Shown one piece after another: positions 52,731-63,880 of a DNA stretch of 64,000 nt; within the stretch, counting starts at the first letter, position 1, and every line of letters begins with the position of its first letter. A program made the position numbers and the translations under genes. The notes beneath the pieces were generated by a model. It was not told the DNA's origin. It saw only the letters and a list, made by a program, of their open reading frames with translations, and searched no databases. This DNA is from Diorhabda sublineata (taxonomy: Eukaryota > Arthropoda > Insecta > Coleoptera > Chrysomelidae): assembly GCF_026230105.1 (NCBI RefSeq), contig NC_079480.1:21432488-21496487 (forward strand), in the 5' to 3' direction.

Positions 52731-55700
52731 TTTGTCAGATATCATCGAATAACATCCATTGGAGCTCGTTGAGGTTAACTGTCACTTTGAGATAAATGAA
52801 AATTTTCAAAGTCTATCTTCCCAATTTTAAGTCGAATTTCAACATTTCTTATATATTTGAGTGAGTTTACATCTAACTTTGTCAGATATCATCGAATAAC
52901 ATCCATTGAAGCTGGTTGAGGTCAATTGTCACTTTGTGATAATTGAAAATTTTCAAAGTCTATCTTCCTAATTTAAAGTCGAATTTCGACATTTCTTATA
53001 TATTTGAGTGAGTTCGCATCTAACTTTGTCAGATATCATTGAATAACATCCACTGAAGCTCGTTGAGGTCAACTGTCACTTTGTGATAATTGAAAATTTT
53101 CAAAGTCTATCTTCCTCATTCGAATTCGATTTCAACATTTCTCATATATTTGAGTGAGTTTGCATCTAACTTTGTCAGATATCATCGAATAACATCCATT
53201 GAAGCTGGTTGAGGTCAATTGTCACTTTGTGATAATTGAAAATTTTCAAAGTCTATCTTCCTAATTTATAGTCGAATTTCGACATTTCTTATATATTTGA
53301 GTGAATTCGCATCTAACTTTGTCAGATATCGTCGATTAACATCCATTGAAGCCTATTGAGGTCAACTGTCACTTTGTGATAATTGAAAATTTTCAAAGTG
53401 TATCTTCCTAATTTGAAGTCGAATTTCAACATTTCTTATATATTTGAGTGAGTTTTCATCTAACTTTGTCTGATATCATCGAATAACTTCCATTGAATCT
53501 CGTTGAGGTCAACTGTCACTTTGTGTTAATTGAAAATTTTCAAACTCTATCTTCCTAATTTGAAGTCGAATTTCAACATTTCTTATATATTTGAGTGAGT
53601 TTGCATCTAACTTTGTCAGATATCATCGAATAACATCCATTGAAGCTGGTTGAGGTTAACTGTCACTTTGTGATAAATGAAAATTTTCAAAGTCTATCTT
53701 CCCAATATTAAGTCGAATTTCAACATTTCTTATATATTTGAGTGAGTTTACATCTAACTTTGTCAGATATCATCGAATAACATCCATTGAAGCTGGTTGA
53801 GGTCAATTGTCACTTTGTGATAATTGAAAATTTTCAAAGTGTATCTTCCTAATTTGAAGTCGAATTTCAAAATTTCTTATATATTTGAGTGAGTTTCCAT
53901 TTAACTTTGTCTGATATCATCGAATAACATCCATTGAATCTCGTTGAGGTCAACTGTCACTTTGTGTTAATTGAAAATTTTCAAACTCTATCTTCCTAAT
54001 TTGAAGTCGAATTTCAACATTTCTTATATATTTGAGTGAGTTTGCATCCAACTTTGTCAGATATCATCGAATAACATCCATTGGAGCTGGTTGAGGTCAA
54101 TTGTCACTTTGTGATAATTGAAAATTTTCAAAGTCTATCTTCCTAATTTAAAGTTGAATTTCGACATTTCTTATATATTTGAGTGAGTTCGCATCTAACT
54201 TTGTCAGATATCATCGAATAACATCCATTGAAGCTGGTTGAGGTCAATTGTCACTTTGTGATAATTGAAAATTTTAAAAGTGTATCTTCCTAATTTGAAG
54301 TCGAATTTCAACATTTCTCATATATTTGAGTGAGTTCGCATCTAACTTTGTCAGATATCGTCGATTAACATCCATTGAAGCCTATTGAAGTCAACTGTCA
54401 CTTTGTGATAATTGAAAATTTTCAAAGTCTATCTTCCTAATTTGAAGTCGAATTTCAACATTTCTTATATATTTGAGTGAGTTTGCGTCCAACTTTGTCA
54501 GATATCATCGAATAACATCCATTGAATCGCATTGAGGTCAATTGTCACTTTGTGATAATTGAAAATTTTCAAAGTGTATCTTCCTAATTTGAAGTCGAAT
54601 TTCAACATTTCTTATATATTTGAGTGAGTTTTCATCTAACTTTGTCTGATATCATCGAATAACATCCATTGAATCTCGTTGAGGTCAACTGTCACTTTGT
54701 GTTAATTGAAAATTTTCAAAGTCTATCTTCCTAATTTAAAGTCGAATTTCGACATTTCTTATATATTTGAGTGAGTTCGCATCTAACTTTGTCAGATATC
54801 GTCGATTAACATCCATTGAAGCCTATTGAGGTCATTTGTCACTTTGTGATAATTGAAAATTTTCAAAGTCTATGTTCCTAATTTGAAGTCGAATTTCAAC
54901 ATTTCTTATATATTTGAGTGAGTTTGCGTCTAACTTTGTCAGATATCATCGAATAACATCCATTGAATCCCATTGAGGTCAATTGTCACTTTGTGATAAT
55001 TGAAAATTTTCAAAGTGTATCTTCCTAATTTGAAGTCGAATTTCAACATTTCTTATATATTTGAGTGAGTTTTCATCTAACTTTGTCTGATATCATCGAA
55101 TAACATCCATTGAATCTCGTTGAGGTCAACTGTCACTTTGTGTTAATTGAAAATTTTCAAACTCTATCTTCCTAATTTGAAGTCCAATTTCAACATTTCT
55201 TATATATTTGAGTGAGTTTGCATCTAACTTTGTCAGATATCATCGAATAACATCCATTGAAGCTGGTTGAGGTTAACTGCCACTTTGTGATAAATGAAAA
55301 TTTTCAAAGTCTATCTTCCCAATTTTAAGTCGAATTTCAACATTTCTTATATATTTGAGTGAGTTTACATCTAACTTTGTCAGATATCATCGAATAACAT
55401 CCATTGAAGCTGGTTGAGGTCAATTGTTACTTTGTGATAATTGAAAATTTTCAAAGTGTATCTTCCTAATTTGAAGTCGAATTTCAACATTTCTTATATA
55501 TTTGAGTGAGTTTTCATTTAACTTTGTCTGATATCATCGAATAACATCCATTGAATCTCGTTGAGGTCAACTGTCACTTTGTGTTAATTGAAAATTTTCA
55601 AACTCTATCTTCCTAATTTGAAGTCGAATTTCAACATTTCTTATATATTTGAGTGAGTTTGCATCCAACTTTGTCAGATATCATCGAATAACATCCATTG

Positions 55701-58700
55701 GAGCTCGTTGAGGTTAACTGTCACTTTGAGATAAATGAAAATTTTCAAGTCTATCTTCCCAATTTTAAGTCGAATTTCAACATTTCTTATATATTTGAGT
55801 GAGTTTACATCTAACTTTGTCAGATATCATCGAATAACATCCATTGAAGGTGGTTGAGGTCAATTGTCACTTTGTGATAATTGAAAATTTTCAAAGTCTA
55901 TCTTCCTAATTTAAAGTCGAATTTCGACTTTTCTTATATATTTGAGTGAGTTCGCATCTAACTTTGTCAGATATCATCGAATAACATCCATTGAAGCTCG
56001 TTGAGGTCAACTGTCACTTTGTGATAATTGAAAATTTTCAAAGTCTATCTTCCTCATTCGAATTCGAATTTCAACATTTCTCATATATTTGAGTGAGTTT
56101 GCATCTAACTTTGTCAGATATCATCGAATAACATCCATTGAAGCTGGTTGAGGTCAATTGTCACTTTGTGATAATTGAAAATTTTCAAAGTGTATCTTCC
56201 TAATTTGAAGTCGAATTTCAACATTTCTTATATATTTGAGTGAGTTTTCATCTAACTTTGTCTGATATCATCGAATAACATCCATTGAATCTCGTTGAGG
56301 TCAATTGTCACTTTGTGTTAATTGAAAATTTTCAAAGTCTATCTTCCTAATTTAAAGTCGAATTTCGACATTTCTTATATATTTGAGTGAGTTCGCATCT
56401 AACTTTGTCAGATATCGTCGATTAACATCCATTGAAGCCTATTGAGGTCAACTGTCACTTTGTGATAATTGAAAATTTTCAAAGTCTATCTTCCTAATTT
56501 AAAGTCGAATTTCGACATTTCTTATATATTTGAGTGAGTTCGCATCTAACTTTGTCAGATATCGTCGATTAACATCCATTGAAGCCCATTGAGGTCAATT
56601 GTCACTTTGTGATAATTGAAAATTTTCAAAGTGTATCTTCCTAATTTGAAGTCGAATTTCAACATTTCTTATATATTTGAGTGAGTTTTCATCTAACTTT
56701 GTCTGATATCATCGAATAACATCCATTGAATCTCGTTGAGGTCAACTGTCACTTTGTGTTAATTGAAAATTTTCAAAGTCTATCTTCCTAATTTAAAGTC
56801 GAATTTCGACATTTCTTATATATTTGAGTGAATTCGCATCTAACTTTGTCAGATATCGTCGATTAACATCCATTGAAGCCTATTGAGGTCAACCGTCACT
56901 TTGTGATAATTGAAAATTTTCAAAGTCTATCTTCCTAATTTGAAGTCGAATTTCAACATTTCTTATATATTTGAGTGAGTTTGCGTCCAACTTTGTCAGA
57001 TATCATCGAATAACATCCATTGAATCCCATTGAGGTCAATTGTCACTTTGTGATAATTGAAAATTTTCAAAGTGTATCTTCCTAATTTGAAGTCGAATTT
57101 CAACATTTCTTATATATTTGAGTGAGTTTTCATCTAACTTTGTCTGATATCATCGAATAACATCCATTGAATCTCGTTGAGGTCAACTGTCACTTTGTGT
57201 TAATTGAAAATTTTCAAACTCTATCTTCCTAATTTGAAGTCGAATTTCAACATTTCTTATATATTTGAGTGAGTTTGCATCCAACTTTGTCAGATATCAT
57301 CGAATAACATCCATTGGAGCTCGTTGAGGTTAACTGTCACTTTGAGATAAATGAAAATTTTCAAAGTCTATCTTCCCAATTTTAAGTCGAATTTCAACAT
57401 TTCTTATATATTTGAGTGAGTTTACATCTAACTTTGTCAGATATCATCGAATAACATCCATTGAAGCTGGTTGAGGTCAATTGTCACTTTGTGATAATTA
57501 AAAATTTTCAAAGTCTATCTTCCTAATTTAAAGTCGAATTTCGACATTTCTTATATATTTGAGTGAGTTCGCATCTAACTTTGTCAGATATCATCGAATA
57601 ACATCCATTGAAGCTCGTTGAGGTCAACTGTCACTTTGTGATAATTGAAAATTTTCAAAGTCTATCTTCCTCATTCGAATTCGAATTTCAACATTTCTCA
57701 TATATTTGAGTGAGTTTGCATCTAACTTTGTCAGATATCATCGAATAACATCCATTGAAGCTGGTTGAGGTCAATTGTCACTTTGTGATAATTGAAAATT
57801 TTCAAAGTCTATCTTCCTAATTTAAAGTTGAATTTCGACATTTCTTATATATTTGAGTGAGTTCGCATCTAACTTTGTCAGATATCATCGAATAACATCC
57901 ATTGAAGCTGGTTGAGGTCAATTGTCACTTTGTGATAATTGAAAATTTTCAAAGTGTATCTTCCTAATTTGAAGTCGAATTTCAACATTTCTCATATATT
58001 TGAGTGAGTTCGCATCTAACTTTGTCAGATATCGTCGATTAACATCCATTGAAGCCTATTGAAGTCAACTGTCACTTTGTGATAATTGAAAATTTTCAAA
58101 GTCTATGTTCCTAATTTGAAGTCGAATTTCAACATTTCTTATATATTTGAGTGAGTTTGCGTCCAACTTTGTCAGATATCATCGAATAACATCCATTGAA
58201 TCCCATTGAGGTCAATTGTCACTTTGTGATAATTGAAAATTTTCAAAGTGTATCTTCCTAATTTGAAGTCGAATTTCAACATTTCTTATATATTTGAGTG
58301 AGTTTTCATCTAACTTTGTCTGATATCATCGAATAACATCCATTGAATCTCGTTGAGGTCAACTGTCACTTTGTGTTAATTGAAAATTTTCAAACTCTAT
58401 CTTCCTAATTTGAAGTCGAATTTCAACATTTCTCATATATTTGAGTGTGTTTGCATCTAACTTTGTCAGATATCATCGAATAACATCCATTGAATCTCGT
58501 TGAGGTCAACTGTCACTTTGTGATAATTGAAAATTTTCAAAGTCTATCTTCCTCATTCGAATTCGAATTTCAACATTTCTCATATATCTGATTGAGTTTG
58601 CATCTAACTTTTTCAGATATCGTCGATTAACATCCATTGAAGCCCATTGAGGTCAATTGTCACTTTGTGATAATTGAAAATTTTCAAAGTGTATCTTCCT

Positions 58701-59555
58701 AATTTGAAGTCGAATTTCAACATTTCTCATATATTTGAGTGAGTTCGCATCTAACTTTGTCAGATATCGTCGATTAACATCCATTGAAGCTCGTTGAGGT
58801 CAACTGTCACTTTGTGATAATTGAAAATTTTCAAAGTCTATCTTCCTCATTCGAATTCGAATTTCAACATTTCTCATATATTTGAGTGAGTTTGCATCTA
58901 ACTTTTTCAGATATCGTCGATTAACATCCATTGAAGCCCATTGAGGTCAATTGTCACTTTGTGATAATTGAAAATTTTCAAAGTGTATCTTCCTAATTTG
59001 AAGTCGAATTTCAACATTTCTTATATATTTGAGTGAGTTTTCATCTAACTTTGTCTGATATCATCGAATAACATCCATTGAATCTCGTTGAGGTCAACTG
59101 TCACTTTGTGTTAATTGAAAATTTTCAAACTCTATCTTCCTAATTTGAAGTCGAATTTCAACATTTCTTATATATTTGAGTGAGTTTGCATCCAACTTTG
59201 TCAGATATCATCGAATAACATCCATTGGAGCTCGTTGAGGTTAACTGTCACTTTGAGATAAATGAAAATTTTCAAAGTCTATCTTCCCAATTTTAAGTCG
59301 AATTTCAACATTTCTTATATATTTGAGTGAGTTTACATCTAACTTTGTCAGATATCATCGAATAACATCCATTGAATCTGGTTGAGGTCAATTGTCACTT
59401 TGTGATAATTGAAAATTTTCAAAGTCTATCTTCCTAATTTAAAGTCGAATTTCGACATTTCTTATATATTTGAGTGAGTTCGCATCTAACTTTGTCAGAT
59501 ATCATCGAATAACATCCATTGAAGCTCGTTGAGGTCAACTGTCACTTTGTGATAA

Positions 59556-59569
59556 TTGAAAATTTTCAA
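59556..59569. other. 14-bp monomer palindrome (representative copy)
   Basis: TTGAAAATTTTCAA is a perfect palindrome, present in nearly every monomer in both orientations and so in roughly 400 copies. It contains the A4T4 motif, which is associated with intrinsic DNA bending. Occasional copies are broken, for example GAAAATTTTTAAAG at 25754, GAAAATTTCC near 29282 and AATTAAAAATTT at several places. Its function is not shown by the sequence. Confidence 0.9.
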
Positions 59570-59583
59570 AGTCTATCTTCCTC

Positions 59584-59597
59584 ATTCGAATTCGAAT
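59584..59597. other. Derived second 14-bp palindrome (representative copy)
   Basis: ATTCGAATTCGAAT is a perfect palindrome lying exactly 14 bp after the common TTGAAAATTTTCAA palindrome. It occurs only in one monomer subfamily, recognised by CTTCCTCATTCG. Copies are near 28728, 29018, 30630, 32545, 32985, 34450, 35337, 36808, 37980, 56055, 57668, 58556, 58848, 59582, 60468, 60760, 61638, 62230, 62520 and 63259, and one with a base deleted is near 53124. The likely parent, ATTCGAAGTCGAAT, is seen near 24452, 27098, 27246, 29307, 31073 and 31366. Confidence 0.88.
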
Positions 59598-62179
59598 TTC
59601 AACATTTCTCATATATTTGAGTGAGTTTGCATCTAACTTTGTCAGATATCATCGAATAACATCCATTGAAGCTGGTTGAGGTCAATTGTCACTTTGTGAT
59701 AATTGAAAATTTTCAAAGTCTATCTTCCTAATTTAAAGTTGAATTTCGACATTTCTTATATATTTGAGTGAGTTCGCATCTAACTTTGTCAGATATCATC
59801 GAATAACATCCATTGAAGCTGGTTGAGGTCAATTGTCACTTTGTGATAATTGAAAATTTTCAAAGTGTATCTTCCTAATTTGAAGTCGAATTTCAACATT
59901 TCTCATATATTTGAGTGAGTTCGCATCTAACTTTGTCAGATATCGTCGATTAACATCCATTGAAGCCTATTGAAGTCAACTGTCACTTTGTGATAATTGA
60001 AAATTTTCAAAGTCTATGTTCCTAATTTGAAGTCGAATTTCAACATTTCTTATATATTTGAGTGAGTTTGCGTCCAACTTTGTCAGATATCATCGAATAA
60101 CATCCATTGAATCCCATTGAGGTCAATTGTCACTTTGTGATAATTGAAAATTTTCAAAGTGTATCTTCCTAATTTGAAGTCGAATTTCAACATTTCTTAT
60201 ATATTTGAGTGAGTTTTCATCTAACTTTGTCTGATATCATCGAATAACATCCATTGAATCTCGTTGAGGTCAACTGTCACTTTGTGTTAATTGAAAATTT
60301 TCAAACTCTATCTTCCTAATTTGAAGTCGAATTTCAACATTTCTCATATATTTGAGTGTGTTTGCATCTAACTTTGTCAGATATCATCGAATAACATCCA
60401 TTGAATCTCGTTGAGGTCAACTGTCACTTTGTGATAATTGAAAATTTTCAAAGTCTATCTTCCTCATTCGAATTCGAATTTCAACATTTCTCATATATCT
60501 GATTGAGTTTGCATCTAACTTTTTCAGATATCGTCGATTAACATCCATTGAAGCCCATTGAGGTCAATTGTCACTTTGTGATAATTGAAAATTTTCAAAG
60601 TGTATCTTCCTAATTTGAAGTCGAATTTCAACATTTCTCATATATTTGAGTGAGTTCGCATCTAACTTTGTCAGATATCGTCGATTAACATCCATTGAAG
60701 CTCGTTGAGGTCAACTGTCACTTTGTGATAATTGAAAATTTTCAAAGTCTATCTTCCTCATTCGAATTCGAATTTCAACATTTCTCATATATTTGAGTGA
60801 GTTTGCATCTAACTTTTTCAGATATCGTCGATTAACATCCATTGAAGCCCATTGAGGTCAATTGTCACTTTGTGATAATTGAAAATTTTCAAAGTGTATC
60901 TTCCTAATTTGAAGTCGAATTTCAACATTTCTTATATATTTGAGTGAGTTTGCATCCAACTTTGTCAGATATCATCGAATAACATCCATTGAAGCTCGTT
61001 GAGGTTAACTGTCACTTTGTGATAAATGAAAATTTTCTAAGTCTATCTTCCCAATTTTAAGTCGAATTTCAACATTTCTTATATATTTGAGTGAGTTTAC
61101 ATCTAACTTTGTCAGATATCATCGAATAACATCCATTGAAGCTGGTTGAGGTCAATTGTTACTTTGTGATAATTGAAAATTTTCAAAGTGTATCTTCCTA
61201 ATTTGAAGTCGAATTTCAACATTTCTTATATATTTGAGTGAGTTTTCATTTAACTTTGTCTGATATCATCGAATAACATCCATTGAATCTCGTTGAGGTC
61301 AACTGTCACTTTGTGTTAATTGAAAATTTTCAAACTCTATCTTCCTAATTTGAAGTCGAATTTCAACATTTCTTATATATTTGAGTGAGTTTGCATCCAA
61401 CTTTGTCAGATATCATCGAATAACATCCATTGGAGCTCGTTGAGGTTAACTGTCACTTTGAGATAAATGAAAATTTTCAAGTCTATCTTCCCAATTTTAA
61501 GTCGAATTTCGACATTTCTTATATATTTGAGTGAGTTCGCATCTAACTTTGTCAGATATCATCGAATAACATCCATTGAAGCTCGTTGAGGTCAACTGTC
61601 ACTTTGTGATAATTGAAAATTTTCAAAGTCTATCTTCCTCATTCGAATTCGAATTTCAACATTTCTCATATATTTGAGTGAGTTTGCATCTAACTTTGTC
61701 AGATATCATCGAATAACATCCATTGAAGCTGGTTGAGGTCAATTGTCACTTTGTGATAATTGAAAATTTTCAAAGTCTATCTTCCTAATTTAAAGTTGAA
61801 TTTCGACATTTCTTATATATTTGAGTGAGTTTGCATCTAACTTTGTCAGATATCATCGAATAACATCCATTGAAGCTGGTTGAGGTCAATTGTCACTTTG
61901 TGATAATTGAAAATTTTCAAAGTCTATCTTCCTAATTTAAAGTTGAATTTCGACATTTCTTATATATTTGAGTGAGTTCGCATCTAACTTTGTCAGATAT
62001 CATCGAATAACATCCATTGAAGCTGGTTGAGGTCAATTGTCACTTTGTGATAATTGAAAATTTTCAAAGTGTATCTTCCTAATTTGAAGTCGAATTTCAA
62101 CATTTCTTATATATTTGAGTGAGTTTTCATCTAACTTTGTCAGATATCATCGAATAACATCCATTGAATCTCGTTGAGG

Positions 62180-63880
62180 TCAACTGTCACTTTGTGATAA
62201 TTGAAAATTTTCAAAGTCTATCTTCCTCATTCGAATTCGAATTTCAACATTTCTCATATATCTGATTGAGTTTGCATCTAACTTTTTCAGATATCGTCGA
62301 TTAACATCCATTGAAGCCCATTGAGGTCAATTGTCACTTTGTGATAATTGAAAATTTTCAAAGTGTATCTTCCTAATTTGAAGTCGAATTTCAACATTTC
62401 TCATATATTTGAGTGAGTTCGCATCTAACTTTGTCAGATATCGTCGATTAACATCCATTGAAGCTCGTTGAGGTCAACTGTCACTTTGTGATAATTGAAA
62501 ATTTTCAAAGTCTATCTTCCTCATTCGAATTCGAATTTCAACATTTCTCATATATTTGAGTGAGTTTGCATCTAACTTTTTCAGATATCGTCGATTAACA
62601 TCCATTGAAGCCCATTGAGGTCAATTGTCACTTTGTGATAATTGAAAATTTTCAAAGTGTATCTTCCTAATTTGAAGTCGAATTTCAACATTTCTTATAT
62701 ATTTGAGTGAGTTTTCATCTAACTTTGTCTGATATCATCGAATAACATCCATTGAATCTCGTTGAGGTCAACTGTCACTTTGTGTTAATTGAAAATTTTC
62801 AAACTCTATCTTCCTAATTTGAAGTCGAATTTCAACATTTCTTATATATTCGAGTGAGTTTGCATCCAACTTTGTCAGATATCATCGAATAACATCCATT
62901 GGAGCTCGTTGAGGTTAACTGTCACTTTGAGATAAATGAAAATTTTCAAAGTCTATCTTCCCAATTTTAAGTCGAATTTCAACATTTCTTATATATTTGA
63001 GTGAGTTTACATCTAACTTTGTCAGATATCATCGAATAACATCCATTGAAGCTGGTTGAGGTCAATTGTCACTTTGTGATAATTGAAAATTTTCAAAGTC
63101 TATCTTCCTAATTTAAAGTCGAATTTCGACATTTCTTATATATTTGAGTGAGTTCGCATCTAACTTTGTCAGATATCATCGAATAACATCCATTGAAGCT
63201 CGTTGAGGTCAACTGTCACTTTGTGATAATTGAAAATTTTCAAAGTCTATCTTCCTCATTCGAATTCGAATTTCAACATTTCTCATATATTTGAGTGAGT
63301 TTGCATCTAACTTTGTCAGATATCATCGAATAACATCCATTGAAGCTGGTTGAGGTCAATTGTCACTTTGTGATAATTGAAAATTTTCAAAGTCTATCTT
63401 CCTAATTTAAAGTTGAATTTCGACATTTCTTATATATTTGAGTGAGTTCGCATCTAACTTTGTCAGATATCATCGAATAACATCCATTGAAGCTGGTTGA
63501 GGTCAATTGTCACTTTGTGATAATTGAAAATTTTCAAAGTGTATCTTCCTAATTTGAAGTCGAATTTCAACATTTCTCATATATTTGAGTGAGTTCGCAT
63601 CTAACTTTGTCAGATATCGTCGATTAACATCCATTGAAGCCTATTGAAGTCAACTGTCACTTTGTGATAATTGAAAATTTTCAAAGTCTATCTTCCTAAT
63701 TTGAAGTCGAATTTCAACATTTCTTATATATTTGAGTGAGTTTGCGTCCAACTTTGTCAGATATCATCGAATAACATCCATTGAATCCCATTGAGGTCAA
63801 TTGTCACTTTGTGATAATTGAAAATTTTTAAAGTGTATCTTCCTAATTTGAAGTCGAATTTCAACATTTCTTATATATTT
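62180..63880 (+). repeat. Third, partial copy of the 13-monomer unit
   Basis: The CATATATCTGATTGAG marker recurs at 62255, 1763 bp after the one at 60492 (12 x 147 minus 1; the missing base is the TTTTCAAGTC deletion near 61480). From 62611 to 63880 the sequence follows 58937-60206 at an offset of 3674 bp (25 x 147 minus 1). Between 60952 and about 62180 the monomer order differs, so this copy is a rearranged or recombinant unit. It departs from the pattern near 63880, where GAATTCGCATC replaces GAGTTTTCATC. Confidence 0.82.

Larger units (their letters stand above)
57026..60951 (+). repeat. 13-monomer (1911-bp) tandem higher-order repeat
   Basis: Bases 57026-59040 match 58937-60951 at an offset of 1911 bp (13 x 147). 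The 2015-bp match exceeds the offset, so at least one full tandem unit is present. I saw two differences: AATTAAAAATTT near 57496 against AATTGAAAATTT, and GAAGCTGG near 57466 against GAATCTGG. Markers in both are GAGTGTGTTTGC (58441 line, 60352) and CATATATCTGATTGAG (58581, 60492). Three of the 13 monomers carry the derived CTCATTCGAATTCGAA palindrome. By sequence identity this is among the youngest events in the window. Confidence 0.93.
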
